From: Planctomycetota bacterium
Lineage (GTDB): Bacteria > Planctomycetota > UBA1135 > GCA-002748355
DNA: 64,000 nucleotides
Direction: 5' to 3'
Assembly (NCBI GenBank): GCA_002748355.1
Contig: PDSF01000026.1
Location: 1 to 64,000 of the forward strand
Notes under the pieces: model-generated
The model's input: only the letters and a program-made list of their open reading frames with translations
What the model was told of the DNA's origin: nothing
Database searches by the model: none
Part shown: in pieces, positions 8,714 through 17,523 of the stretch
Layout of the letters: each line of letters starts with the position of its first letter
Position numbering within the stretch: position 1 is the first letter of the stretch
Program-made: the position numbers and the translations under genes

Positions 8714-9883
8714 TCAGCGCTTGGGTGAGGCGATGGCGCAGCGCTTGTCGTCACCTGGGATGAGATAGCCGTGGCCTTCCTCCCGCAGGAACTGATAGAC
8801 GAGGGACATTGGAACCGCGAGTCCCATGTGCGGGATCACGACTGGGCGGATCCTCCCATGGGTGTAGATTTTGCTGAACACAGCTATCAGCTCTCGGCTT
8901 TCTCCGTTGTAGACCCCGCCGCCCGAGTTTCCGAAATAGGTCGGAGCGTTGATCATCCAATAATCGGTGCCGCTGACTTCGTTGGCCAAGCTGGCGACGA
9001 AACCGCCGGTAGGAATCGGGTCGTTGCCGAGTGGGCAGCCGACAGCGAAGACCGGGGTCCAAATCTCGATCTGCTGGAGTTTCTCGGGTGCGATCAAGGT
9101 CGCGACTTGATTCACCCTGTCCCGTCCGCGCAGCTTGAGCAGGGCTAGATCGCAGGAAACCCGCTTGGCGATCATGTCGCAGCGTCGCTGGATCTTGCCT
9201 TCTTTGCTGTAGATCGTGCAGGCGATGCCCTTGCGGCGAAGCTCTGGTTGATCGCTGAGGATGTTGCGCACGACGTGGTACGCGGTCAGGACGTAGGTCT
9301 CATAGCCGTCCCGCTTTTGATTTAGCCGGCTCGCGATGAGGGTGCCCGATCCGACGGTTTCCTCTCCGGAGAGCTGCACTGTCGGCGTCAGCATTTGGGA
9401 GCTCATACCGTGAGAGTCGCGGGCCAGCTCGTGGCGTAGCCCCTTGATCACGAGTTTTTGCTCCTGGATTTGTTCATGAAGATCTTGGCTCAGGCGACGC
9501 AGCTGCTCTTCACGGGCACGCATGGTGCGCTCGTTCGATTCGACGGCCCGACTCAAGAGCTTGCTCTGCCCCATGGCTTCGATGGCCTTCCGCTCCACGG
9601 TGCTGGTGCGGTCGCGCAGTTGCCCTTGAAGAACCTCAAGCTCTGACTTCACGATCGTGAGTTCGTTCTGGAGTTTACCGATGCAGCGGCGCTGCTTGCG
9701 GTTGCTTTCCAAGAGCCCGGCTGTGCTCACCTGGCGCCTGTCCTTCAGGATGCTGCGTAGCTCATTGATCTCAGTGGTCTTGCTGTCCTCATGCCTTTGT
9801 AGAGAACGAACTTCGCTGTGCAGCAAAGACATCACTAGCAGGACGCTGCCAACGCCTGCGATTTCGATCAGTGTGCGCTTCAT
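8714..9883 (-). CDS. Membrane-anchored coiled-coil protein with trypsin-like (S1/HtrA) protease domain
   Basis: 389 residues. An N-terminal hydrophobic segment (IEIAGVGSVLLVMSLL) anchors a long charged coiled coil (~25-150). Residues ~165-370 form a chymotrypsin-fold serine protease: His203 in LTAYHVV, Asp245 in CDLALLKL and Ser320 in YFGNSGGGVYN make a complete triad. No PDZ domain is visible, unlike DegP/DegS. It probably acts in the periplasm, anchored to the membrane, on unknown substrates. The ATG is preceded by GGAGGGGGACCG. The gap to the downstream thioredoxin-fold gene (8547-8713) holds nothing I can assign. The first half could alternatively serve as an oligomerisation rod. Confidence 0.82.
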   Translation of the reverse strand: MKRTLIEIAGVGSVLLVMSLLHSEVRSLQRHEDSKTTEINELRSILKDRRQVSTAGLLESNRKQRRCIGKLQNELTIVKSELEVLQGQLRDRTSTVERKAIEAMGQSKLLSRAVESNERTMRAREEQLRRLSQDLHEQIQEQKLVIKGLRHELARDSHGMSSQMLTPTVQLSGEETVGSGTLIASRLNQKRDGYETYVLTAYHVVRNILSDQPELRRKGIACTIYSKEGKIQRRCDMIAKRVSCDLALLKLRGRDRVNQVATLIAPEKLQQIEIWTPVFAVGCPLGNDPIPTGGFVASLANEVSGTDYWMINAPTYFGNSGGGVYNGESRELIAVFSKIYTHGRIRPVVIPHMGLAVPMSLVYQFLREEGHGYLIPGDDKRCAIASPKR

Positions 9884-10061
9884 GACGGTCCCCCTCCGGC
9901 ACTTGTGCGTGCTGTTTCCGTCGCGCTGTATCGAAACCGAACAGGTGTTGATGAAGTCGACAGCTATGGGGCCCTTGTGACCGAAGTCGTGGCGCAGGCA
10001 AACGTGGCAAGTCTCGGCAGGACAGGGGGGCTGTTGAAATTTTCAGCGCTCAGGAAGCGGC

Positions 10062-12212
10062 TCAGCGCTGGATGCTTACGGACTTGATGCGATCTCCGAC
10101 GCTGAGGCGGAACAGGACCGGCAGACCCTCGATAACTTGACCAAAAGCGGTGTAGCGGCCGTCAAGGTGTGGGGTCGGCACTGTCGTTAGGAAGATCTGC
10201 TCGCTGCCGGTATCCGGCTCGGGGCTGCGTGGCATCCCGAGGACCCCGGTGAGGAAGGGTTTGGGGCCGAGCTCGTCGCGCAGACGAAAGCCGAAGCTTG
10301 AGCGGCTAGCTGCGCCGATGGAGCTTCCTCCCTGGACGACGAAGTTGGGGACGACGCGATGCCAGAGCCGACCGTCGTAGCCACCGTCTTTGCAGAGTGC
10401 GAGGAGGTTCCACACGTGCACTGGCGCGATGTCGGGCCAGAGTTCGAGGCGGATCTTGCCTTGGGTGGTTTCCAGGGTCAGTTGGGGCCGACTCGCTAGA
10501 TACTGCGTGTATGCCGCGCCTTCAGGTAGGGGCAGCTTGCGTAGCTCGGGTAGACGCTCGAGTGCAGGCACCGGATCACTTCCGGCATGCTCGCGGAGCA
10601 GACGATGGGCGACGCGCCGCACGGCATGGCTTGGGTCCTTCATCGAGGCTCGTAGGCGCTCGCGGGTCTGCGTGCTGTCTGGGGCGATGCGGGTGATGGC
10701 TGTCAGCAGCTCTTGGCGCAGCTCGATAGCATCCTCTCCCTGACTACCGGAGAGGACGGTGCGCAGGAGGGGTAGGCAGCTGGCATCACCGAGTTCGCCG
10801 ATGGCTTGGGCAGCAGCTACGCGCACTTCCAGCTCTCGGGCGGAGAGGCCTTCGAGGGCGATATCGAGAGTTTTGCGGTCTTCGCGGTGCTCCTTAAGTG
10901 CGGAGAGCGCGGCAATACGTGCTCGTGTCTCCTTGCGCGACCAGAGCGTTTGCAGGATGGGCACCGCTTCGCGAGTTGAGAGAAAGCGCAGCCCTCGCGC
11001 TGCCGCTTCGGCGCGATGAAGCTCTGGTGCACCGGCGTGGTAGGCCAGCGGGCTGGCGTAATAACTGCCAAGGAGCCGAGCCTGGGCTTCGATCGCTGCA
11101 CTTTGCAGGACCCTACTCTTGCTTGTTTCAGCGATCTGCAGCACCTGGCGTGCCGGCGATTCGAAGGGGTGGAAGTGTCCCAGCCCCAGCGCGGCGGCGC
11201 GGGCCACCTGCGGATTGGGGTCGTCGAGGGCGCTGGCAAGAGCCTCCAAGCTCTCCTCGCTGGCGAAGGGAGCGGGCGTGCCGCGCTCCGCTGCGCCTCG
11301 ACCGCCGCGGGATGGGTCGCCGAGTGCCAAGGCCGCCTCGATGCGCAGCCGAGGGGCGGGGTCCTTGAGGAGCCACAGGAGACGTTTGCGCATCCCATCG
11401 AGCTGCTCCGCTGTGAGCTTGGCGTCGCCCTTGCGTACCAGCTCGGCGATGCCGCGGATTGCGAAGAGGCGAGCTTCTTCGCTGGAGCCAGGTTCAAAGA
11501 CCCGGTCGAGCTCGGAGACTTGGCTTGGCAGGCGCAGCCCAGCGAGTGCGTAGATGTAGCGCCAGGCCCCCACCGTTCCGCGCTCTCGCTTCCAGGCCTT
11601 GACCAGGGCTTGCGCGACGTCTTCCTGACGCGATGCCGCCCACGGCTCCTTGCTCTTGGCCGCGCGGACTTGCTGCCGGTGCAGGGCCAAGGCTACAAGC
11701 TGCCGGACCTCTGGCGCGGGGTCATCGAGGGCCCGCATCAGGTCTCCGTAGACGAGGGGGTCGCCGATCTTGCCGAGGGCTTCGAAGACCCTGGCACGGA
11801 CTTCAGGATCGGGGTCTCCGAGCCGGGTAAGCAGCGCCGTTATTGCGGCTGGGACTAGGTCTTTGACCTGAATCTGCCCCAGTCCGTAGGCCGCGGCTGC
11901 TCGCACCCGCGGGCTTGGATCGCCGATGGCTTGCCCGAGTTCCCGGACTGACCAGGGCGCTCGGATGCGGCCGAGAGCTCGGGCAGTGCTGGCGCGGAGT
12001 TTCGTCACCGGGCTACGGAGCAGGGTGGCGAGGGCTTCGGGATCCGCGAGGCTGCGTTGTTCTTCGAAGTCGAGGATCTGTCGCAAGTCGGTGTTGCTCG
12101 GAGGGGCTTCCCATACCGCGCAGCTGCAGAGGAGCAGGCCCATGGCCAGTGGCAGCCAGTGGCCAGCAAGCCTCGGCGAGAAGGTGACTTGGGTGCGTTG
12201 GGCGCCAATCAT
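10062..12212 (-). CDS. HEAT-repeat lipoprotein fused to a cyclophilin-type peptidyl-prolyl isomerase domain
   Basis: About 716 residues from the ATG at 12210-12212. The N-terminus has a lipoprotein signal ending in LLLCSCAVW. Residues ~40-560 are helical repeats of the HEAT/PBS-lyase type with recurring patterns such as VRAAAAYGLGQI, VRARVFEALGKIGDP and LRIEAALALGDPS. The last ~150 residues are a cyclophilin domain (TTQGKIRLELWPDIAPV, WHRVVPNFVVQGGS, GVLGMPR, GSEQIFLTT, FGQVIEG). It is probably an envelope foldase or scaffold. A TTG at 12264-12266 would add 18 residues before the signal peptide and is unlikely. TAGAAT eight bases before the ATG suggests a leaderless transcript. Confidence 0.85.
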   Translation of the reverse strand: MIGAQRTQVTFSPRLAGHWLPLAMGLLLCSCAVWEAPPSNTDLRQILDFEEQRSLADPEALATLLRSPVTKLRASTARALGRIRAPWSVRELGQAIGDPSPRVRAAAAYGLGQIQVKDLVPAAITALLTRLGDPDPEVRARVFEALGKIGDPLVYGDLMRALDDPAPEVRQLVALALHRQQVRAAKSKEPWAASRQEDVAQALVKAWKRERGTVGAWRYIYALAGLRLPSQVSELDRVFEPGSSEEARLFAIRGIAELVRKGDAKLTAEQLDGMRKRLLWLLKDPAPRLRIEAALALGDPSRGGRGAAERGTPAPFASEESLEALASALDDPNPQVARAAALGLGHFHPFESPARQVLQIAETSKSRVLQSAAIEAQARLLGSYYASPLAYHAGAPELHRAEAAARGLRFLSTREAVPILQTLWSRKETRARIAALSALKEHREDRKTLDIALEGLSARELEVRVAAAQAIGELGDASCLPLLRTVLSGSQGEDAIELRQELLTAITRIAPDSTQTRERLRASMKDPSHAVRRVAHRLLREHAGSDPVPALERLPELRKLPLPEGAAYTQYLASRPQLTLETTQGKIRLELWPDIAPVHVWNLLALCKDGGYDGRLWHRVVPNFVVQGGSSIGAASRSSFGFRLRDELGPKPFLTGVLGMPRSPEPDTGSEQIFLTTVPTPHLDGRYTAFGQVIEGLPVLFRLSVGDRIKSVSIQR

Positions 12213-12220
12213 GGCGGGGG

Positions 12221-12226
12221 ATTCTA
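12221..12226 (-). promoter_or_regulatory. Putative -10 box of a leaderless transcript (HEAT/cyclophilin gene)
   Basis: TAGAAT on the minus strand, then CCCCCGCC and ATG. The 17 bases from box to start are identical to those upstream of the oxidoreductase gene at 39477. No Shine-Dalgarno is present between box and start. Confidence 0.5.
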
Positions 12227-12327
12227 AGCCTCCAGGGCGAGGATCCACGTGCCGTTCCTTGTCCAAGCCAGGGAAAGGGCGTACAGCCAGGCCTTTTTTC
12301 TAGCCCAAAGCTAAGGGAGACCCAGTC

Positions 12328-12651
12328 ATGTGGACTGCTGAAGACGTCAAGAAGGCCGTTGAGTCGAACAAGATCATCATGTTCGGCAAGGGGAGCAAGG
12401 AGATGCCGCAGTGCGGCTTTACCAGCAGGGCCATCCAGCTGCTCAGCTCCTGCGATGTCGACTTCACCTGCGTCAACATCTTTGATGACCCGTCGATCCG
12501 TCCGGCACTCGTGGAATACACGAACTGGCCGACGACCCCTCAGGTCTTTGTCGATGGTGAGTTCCTTGGTGGCTCGGACATCGTGCTCGAGCTGTTCCAA
12601 AACGGCGAGCTGCAGAAGAAGATCCAAGCGGCGGTCGAGCAGCAGAACTAG
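12328..12651 (+). CDS. Monothiol glutaredoxin (Grx4/GrxD type)
   Basis: 107 residues. Monothiol glutaredoxins of this class bind and transfer [2Fe-2S] clusters using a CGFS cysteine and glutathione. Visible: the family-specific KGSKEMPQCGFT, with Thr where Ser is usual, then IFDDPSIRPALVEYTNWPTTPQVFVDGEFLGGSDI, abbreviated here as the WPTTPQVF and GGSD glutathione-binding elements. The length is standard for the family. The ATG has GGGAG upstream. It precedes ribBA by 70 bases on the same strand. Its own transcription start is not evident. Confidence 0.92.
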   Translation: MWTAEDVKKAVESNKIIMFGKGSKEMPQCGFTSRAIQLLSSCDVDFTCVNIFDDPSIRPALVEYTNWPTTPQVFVDGEFLGGSDIVLELFQNGELQKKIQAAVEQQN

Positions 12652-12707
12652 CCCAGCCCGGAAGCAGGGCTCCTCTGAGCTTGGCTCTTACCTTCGGTCC
12701 CTAGAGA

Positions 12708-12713
12708 TAGAGT
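12708..12713 (+). promoter_or_regulatory. Putative -10 box of a leaderless transcript (ribBA)
   Basis: TAGAGT followed by CCCCCCGC and the ATG at 12722. The eight-base C-rich spacer matches the boxes before 12212 and 39477. No Shine-Dalgarno is visible. Confidence 0.5.
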
Positions 12714-12721
12714 CCCCCCGC

Positions 12722-13891
12722 ATGGCACTCGCTTCGATCCCTGAGATCCTCGATGACCTCCGCCAAGGCAAGATGGTCATCCTCGTTGATGACCCCGGCC
12801 GCGAGAACGAGGGTGATGTTTGCATCGCCGCGGAGTTCTGCACTCCCGAGACGATCAACTTTATGCGCAAGGAGTGCGGCGGCCTGATCTGCTTGTCTCT
12901 GACTGGCGAGGCCTGTGACCGGCTTGGCCTACCCCCACAGACCAGCGAGAACACCACCCCGCATGGGACGGGTTTTACGGTTTCGATCGAGGCTCGCGAG
13001 GGGGTGACGACCGGGATTTCGGCCCAGGACCGCGCTCACACCGTTCAAACGGCGATTCGCGATGGGGCGACCGCTGGCGATCTCGTTCGCCCTGGCCATG
13101 TCTTTCCACTGCGTGCCCGTGATGGTGGCGTCCTCGTTCGGGCGGGGCACACCGAAGCGATCGTAGACCTCGTGCGCCTTGCGGAGTGCAAACCCGCCGG
13201 CGTGATTTGCGAAGTGATGAATGAGGACGGGACCATGGCCCGCCTCCCCGATCTCGAGCTCTTCGCCAAGCGCCATGGCATGAAGGTGGCGGCGATCTCC
13301 GAACTGGTCGAGCATCGGCGCCGCAGGGAGAGGATCATCGAGCGCCTCGATGTCCTCGAGATTGAAAGTTCGGCAGGGGTCTTTGATATGCATCCTTATC
13401 GGTCCAAGACCGATGACGTCGTGCACGTTGCGTTGACCCACGGCATTCCCCGCGCCGCTAGCACCGAGCTCCGTTATCCGGCTCTTGAAGAGCCGGTTGC
13501 TGTGCGCGTGCACGCAGCCAACGTGCTGTCTGACGTCTTTGAGGCCTATGGCTTCAACAGTGGCCCCCCACTGAGTTTGGCGATGAAGCGCATCGGTGAA
13601 GAGCCACTTGGAGTGCTCTTGTTCATTCGACACTCAAACCGCGGTCTGCGCGTCGAGCCCGAGATACTCCGCGAACACCTGCGGAAGGAAGGGTTGGACG
13701 ATGCAGGTGCGCCCAGCCGGGTGGGATTTTGGACCGATCCGCTCGAATACGGGACCGGAGCGCAAATCCTGCACGACCTCGGTGTCCGCAAGATGAAGCT
13801 GCTGACCAATAGCCCCAAGAAGCTCGCTGGGCTTTCCGGCTATGGCCTTGAGATCGTCGACCAAATCCCCGTGCTGGAAGATCCGGAATAG
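12722..13891 (+). CDS. ribBA: RibBA: DHBP synthase fused to a degenerate GTP cyclohydrolase II domain
   Basis: 389 residues. Residues ~1-205 are 3,4-dihydroxy-2-butanone 4-phosphate synthase (riboflavin synthesis from ribulose 5-phosphate) with DDPGRENEGDV, the CGGLICLSL region, HGTGFTVSI, GDLVRPGHVFPL and RAGHTEA, all consistent with an active enzyme. Residues ~210-385 have the GTP cyclohydrolase II fold, but the zinc site SECLTGD...RCDCG reads AANVLSD...GFNSG, so all three cysteines are lost. GTP cyclohydrolase activity is therefore doubtful and the arrangement resembles the RibBX type. A longer in-frame reading upstream overlaps the glutaredoxin gene and is rejected. Confidence 0.92.
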   Translation: MALASIPEILDDLRQGKMVILVDDPGRENEGDVCIAAEFCTPETINFMRKECGGLICLSLTGEACDRLGLPPQTSENTTPHGTGFTVSIEAREGVTTGISAQDRAHTVQTAIRDGATAGDLVRPGHVFPLRARDGGVLVRAGHTEAIVDLVRLAECKPAGVICEVMNEDGTMARLPDLELFAKRHGMKVAAISELVEHRRRRERIIERLDVLEIESSAGVFDMHPYRSKTDDVVHVALTHGIPRAASTELRYPALEEPVAVRVHAANVLSDVFEAYGFNSGPPLSLAMKRIGEEPLGVLLFIRHSNRGLRVEPEILREHLRKEGLDDAGAPSRVGFWTDPLEYGTGAQILHDLGVRKMKLLTNSPKKLAGLSGYGLEIVDQIPVLEDPE

Positions 13892-14010
13892 AGGAGGAGA
13901 ATCCTCTCCGGGGTGATTCAGGGAGTCGCAGAAGGAATTTGGGCGCCAGGTCTTGGTTCGGAAGGGGCGGGGGAAGAGTAATGTGCTCTTTAGCTCGGCG
14001 TGGGCTCTTC

Positions 14011-14016
14011 TATCAT
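14011..14016 (+). promoter_or_regulatory. Putative -10 box of a leaderless transcript (sugar-binding lipoprotein)
   Basis: TATCAT, a seven-base spacer TCTGGGC, then the ATG at 14024. This ATG gives a clean lipoprotein signal, while upstream in-frame starts do not. No Shine-Dalgarno is visible. Confidence 0.4.
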
Positions 14017-14023
14017 TCTGGGC

Positions 14024-15310
14024 ATGCCAGCTACTACTCTGCGTTTTTGTGCTCTCCTGCTCGCGCTCTTCGCTGTTTTTGCCTGCAGCGGCAATGGCGA
14101 GGATGCTCCTTCGTCGGCTACAAGGCTGCGGCTTTGGTTCCATACCGGGCAAGCAGCGGAGAAGGCCTGCATCGAGGCGCAGGTCCAGCGCTTCCATGAG
14201 CGTCAGGACGAGATTCGCATTGCGCTGACGCATTTGCCCGAGGGGACGTACCACCAACAGGTGCAGGCGGCGGCCCTTGCCGGTGAGTTACCGGACCTGC
14301 TTGAGATCGACGGTCCCTTCGTTGCGAGCTACGCGAGTCAGGGCAAGCTCCGCTCCCTCAAGGAGCTATTGGACCCGGCTTTGATCAAGGATTTGCTCCC
14401 CTCGATCGTCGAGCAGGGCCTTTGGCAGGACAAACTCTGGGCCGTTGGCACTTTTGATTCCGGGCTTGGGATCTGGGCGCGGCGCAGCATCCTTGAGAAG
14501 GCGGGCATACGCATCCCCAAGGGCTATGCCGATGCCTGGAAGGGGCCGGAGTTCGCGGCAGCGCTCGAAAAGCTGGTCCAACAGGATGAGGACGGGAAGG
14601 TCCTGGACCTGGGGCTGCAGCAGCGTGGGGAGTGGATCAGCTACGCCTTCATGCCCTTGATCTACTCTTCTGGTGGGCAGGTGATCGATCCGGAAACTGG
14701 TAGCTGTCTTCGGGCTTTGGCGGGTCCACGGCCGTCCCTGGCCTTCACCGTGCTGCAGGCTTGGGTTCGGAGCGGGCGTGTGGATCCCAATCTCGATGAG
14801 CAGGCCTTTCTCAGTGGCCGCGTCGGGCTCTGTTGGGGTGGACATTGGCAGTACCGGCGCTTCCACGAGAAGTTCGGAGAGGATCTTCTCCTGCTGCCGC
14901 TACCGGATTTTGGTAAGGGAGCCAAGACGGGGCAGGGTTCTTGGTGCTGGGGAATCAGCGACAAGAGTCAGCATCCCAAAGCTGCTGCTCGTTTCCTTTC
15001 GTTTTTGCTCGAGACATCTGAGGTGCTGGCGATGAGCCAGGCCAATGGCGCTGTTCCGGCGACAGGCTCGGCAATCGCCAAGTCCGAGCTACATCGGCCG
15101 GGTGCTCCGCTGGCGCTCTTCGTCGAAGGGCTGACAGGCTTTGCCGTGCCGCGGCCTCGCTCACCGGCGTATCCGGTCATCACTTCGGCGTTTCAGGAAG
15201 CCTTTGGGCATATTCGTGACGGGCGACCGGTTGAAATCGCGCTCTCGCGCGCGGCCTCGCAAATCGATGCGGAGCTCAAGAAACTGGCGGAGCAGGCCAA
15301 GAGCAAGTAA
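14024..15310 (+). CDS. ABC transporter extracellular sugar-binding lipoprotein
   Basis: 428 residues. The signal peptide ends in a lipobox (FAVFACSG), so the mature protein is anchored by a lipidated cysteine. The body matches family 1 solute-binding proteins: LRLWFHTGQ near the start, HLPEGTYHQQVQAAALAGELPDLLE abbreviated to GELPDLLEIDGP, the central WAVGTFDSGLGIWARR and the hinge GHWQYRRF. It would deliver an oligosaccharide or similar carbohydrate to the two permeases encoded next. The ligand cannot be read from the sequence. Confidence 0.88.
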   Translation: MPATTLRFCALLLALFAVFACSGNGEDAPSSATRLRLWFHTGQAAEKACIEAQVQRFHERQDEIRIALTHLPEGTYHQQVQAAALAGELPDLLEIDGPFVASYASQGKLRSLKELLDPALIKDLLPSIVEQGLWQDKLWAVGTFDSGLGIWARRSILEKAGIRIPKGYADAWKGPEFAAALEKLVQQDEDGKVLDLGLQQRGEWISYAFMPLIYSSGGQVIDPETGSCLRALAGPRPSLAFTVLQAWVRSGRVDPNLDEQAFLSGRVGLCWGGHWQYRRFHEKFGEDLLLLPLPDFGKGAKTGQGSWCWGISDKSQHPKAAARFLSFLLETSEVLAMSQANGAVPATGSAIAKSELHRPGAPLALFVEGLTGFAVPRPRSPAYPVITSAFQEAFGHIRDGRPVEIALSRAASQIDAELKKLAEQAKSK

Positions 15311-15330
15311 CGGCGGTGCTGGGCTGAGTG

Positions 15331-16236
15331 ATGCAGCTTCGCGGACAAGAGCGCTTTGGCGATGGCCTTGCCGGAGTCCTGATGGCTCTGCCGGCGCTCT
15401 TGCTCCTCTTTCTCTTTGTGGCGCTGCCCTTCCTCGGGGCTATCGCCCTTTCCCTCAGTGATCTGCGTCTCGGATCTCCCGGGGCTGCGCGCTTTGTCGG
15501 AACCGACAGTTATGGCGCCCTGTTTGCTGACCCGGTGTTTTGGTCAGCCTTGCGGAATAACTTAATCTTCGCGCTGGCGATCGTGCCCTTGCAGACGGCT
15601 TTGGCCCTTGCGCTGGCCCTGCTACTCGATCGAAAGTTGCCGGGTATTGCGTTCTTTCGTGGACTGTTTTTCTTGCCGGTGCTCTTCCCGATGGCGCTCG
15701 TCGCTGTTATCTGGCAGTTGATTTATGCTCCAGGTCCAGACGGACCTCTCAACGTTATCTTTTCGTATATGAGTCTCGGCTTCTGGGAGCCGGTCGACTT
15801 CCTGCGGAATCCATATTTCGCGTTACCGGCACTGATGCTGCTTTCGATTTGGCAGGGTGTTGGGTTTCAAATGTTGATCCTCTTGGCAGGGCTTCAGGGG
15901 ATACCCAAGGAGCGCTATGAAGCAGCGCGTATCGATGGATCCAGCGCCTGGCAGCGCTTTGTTCACATCACGCTACCTGGGCTTCGGCGGCCGCTGCTCT
16001 TTGTGGTTTTGTTGACCGCAATCCTGGCCTTCCGCCTTTTTGATCAGGTGCAGATCTTGACTCAGGGGGGCCCAGAAGACACGACGACGACCTTGATGTA
16101 TGAGGCGGTGAAGCGGGCCTTTAATCGTGGGCAGATCGGTAGTGCCTCGGCGCTAACCGTCGTGTTCTTCGTTCTGGTCCTGCTGGTGACCGTGCTGCAG
16201 AGGATGCTCTTGCGCGATCGCGAGGCCGTCAGATGA
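15331..16236 (+). CDS. Sugar ABC transporter permease (MalF type)
   Basis: 301 residues with six hydrophobic segments. The EAA loop that docks the ATPase reads YEAARIDGSSAWQRFVHITLP at ~200-220, the MalF/UgpA signature. It follows the binding protein by 20 bases, and its stop overlaps the next start (ATGA at 16233), so translation is probably coupled. An alternative GTG lies one codon upstream. No ATPase gene lies in this operon; a shared MsmK-like ATPase elsewhere is likely (inference). Confidence 0.9.
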   Translation: MQLRGQERFGDGLAGVLMALPALLLLFLFVALPFLGAIALSLSDLRLGSPGAARFVGTDSYGALFADPVFWSALRNNLIFALAIVPLQTALALALALLLDRKLPGIAFFRGLFFLPVLFPMALVAVIWQLIYAPGPDGPLNVIFSYMSLGFWEPVDFLRNPYFALPALMLLSIWQGVGFQMLILLAGLQGIPKERYEAARIDGSSAWQRFVHITLPGLRRPLLFVVLLTAILAFRLFDQVQILTQGGPEDTTTTLMYEAVKRAFNRGQIGSASALTVVFFVLVLLVTVLQRMLLRDREAVR

Positions 16237-17051
16237 GACGGGTCTGGCTCTACCTGGCGCTCATGGTCTCCGGACTCCTCTTCGCGCTGCCGGTGTGGAT
16301 GCTCTTTGCTGGGAGTCTCAAGCCCGACGAGTTGGTGCTGAGCGAGGCCGGAAGCCTGCAGGGGCTTTTCCCTACAAGCTGCAGCTTGCAGAACTACCGC
16401 GATGTCTTTGAGCGGGTGAACTTCACCCGCTTCTTGTTCAACTCGCTGCTGATTACGAGCTTGACCGTGATATTGGGTCTCTTGGTCAACAGCCTTGCCG
16501 CTTATGCCTTGGCACGCTTGCGTTGGCGAGGTCGCAGCTTGGCTCTGAGCTGGACCTTGGCGCTGTTGATCTTGCCCTTCGAAGCCATAGCCGTGCCGCT
16601 CTTCTATCAGTCGGCGGTGCTGGGGCTGCGTGACAGCTACCTGGTGCAGATCCTGCCCTTTGTGGCCAACGCCTTTTCGATCTGGCTGTTTTATAGCTTC
16701 TTTGCCGAGTTCCCAAAGGAGCTTGAGCAGGCGGCGAGAATCGATGGCGCTGGTCCTTGGCGCTGCTTCTTCCGCATTGTGCTGCCGGCGAGCCGACCGG
16801 TTTTTGCCAGCGTTGCGATCCTGACCGCGTTGATGCAATGGGGCTCTTTCCTTTGGCCGACGCTGGTCACGATTGGCGAAAGGGTGCGACCGCTGCCAGT
16901 AGCGATAGCCTGTTTCCAGACCCTGCCACCACGCCAATGGGGCGACATTCTTGCCTTTGCTGTGATGATGGTCTTGCCGCTACTCGTGCTCTTTTTGCTG
17001 TTTCAGAGCTGGTTTGTGAAAGGGGTGCAGAGCGCGGGTTTGAAGGGATAA
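16233..17051 (+). CDS. Sugar ABC transporter permease (MalG type)
   Basis: 272 residues with six membrane segments and the EAA loop EQAARIDGAGPWRCFFRIVLP at ~165-185. NSLLITSLTVILGLLVNSLAAYALAR, abbreviated to NSLAAYALAR, is typical of MalG-family permeases. It overlaps the MalF-type gene by four bases. It is the last intact gene of the importer operon and is followed by a sulfatase remnant on the same strand, which suggests the operon once served a sulfated glycan (inference). Confidence 0.9.
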   Translation: MRRVWLYLALMVSGLLFALPVWMLFAGSLKPDELVLSEAGSLQGLFPTSCSLQNYRDVFERVNFTRFLFNSLLITSLTVILGLLVNSLAAYALARLRWRGRSLALSWTLALLILPFEAIAVPLFYQSAVLGLRDSYLVQILPFVANAFSIWLFYSFFAEFPKELEQAARIDGAGPWRCFFRIVLPASRPVFASVAILTALMQWGSFLWPTLVTIGERVRPLPVAIACFQTLPPRQWGDILAFAVMMVLPLLVLFLLFQSWFVKGVQSAGLKG

Positions 17052-17061
17052 GGCCGGAGCC

Positions 17062-17349
17062 CTTATCTTGCTGCGCATGCCACTTCGCTTCCCCTAAAAT
17101 CGACCGGACCCTGCGCTTCGATCTGCAAGAGGATCCAGATGAGCTGGTGAACCTGGACGGCACAAAGCTCTATGCCAAGCCCAGACCTGGCTGGAAACCC
17201 AGCTTCAGGATTGGCAGCGGCGATTGGGGGACAAGGCGCCTTGGGCCATCGAGAATCCGCGGCCGGCCACCAAGGATTTGACCGGGACCCCGCGCGAGCC
17301 TGATCGCTGGCAGCCAGAGTGGATTCGGAAGAAATACTTCGGCAAGTAA
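17062..17349 (+). pseudogene. Frameshifted C-terminal remnant of an arylsulfatase
   Basis: One frame reads RTLRFDLQEDPDELVNLDG followed by TKLYAK, the C-terminal sulfatase motif that usually reads LYDLxxDPxExxNLA. A second frame picks up at about 17175 with WLETQLQDWQRRLGDKAPW and runs to IRKKYFGK before a stop at 17347-17349, which fits the same family's tail. The two halves sit in different frames and there is no N-terminal catalytic half with the CxPSR motif. This is therefore a decayed fragment, assuming no sequencing error. Confidence 0.6.
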
Positions 17350-17510
17350 GATCGGATTGGGCGTTCCGGCGCCCGATGAATCCTTAGCTGAGCGTCGAAA
17401 TAGGCCTACGGCGGCCAAGGCGGCGCCGGCGAGCTGTTTGCCCCCTCTGTGTTTCCGTTGGAAGAAGCTGAGCCCCCTGCCGTCCAAGGGGGCATGAGCG
17501 TTGCTGCCCC

Positions 17511-17516
17511 TAGGCT
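17511..17516 (+). promoter_or_regulatory. Putative -10 box of a leaderless transcript (ECF sigma)
   Basis: TAGGCT, seven bases GAGACAG, then the ATG at 17524. The same hexamer stands before the genes starting at 39572 and 42576. This favours 17524 as the start over the GTG at 17449 and ATG at 17494. Confidence 0.45.
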
Positions 17517-17523
17517 GAGACAG

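Noticed and set aside
8566..8754. Open frame of 62 codons on the minus strand
   Set aside because: Overlaps the protease gene end and has no ribosome site or family; no support as a gene.
12359..12721. Upstream extension of RibBA
   Set aside because: It runs in another frame through the glutaredoxin gene; the ATG at 12722 gives the family N-terminus.
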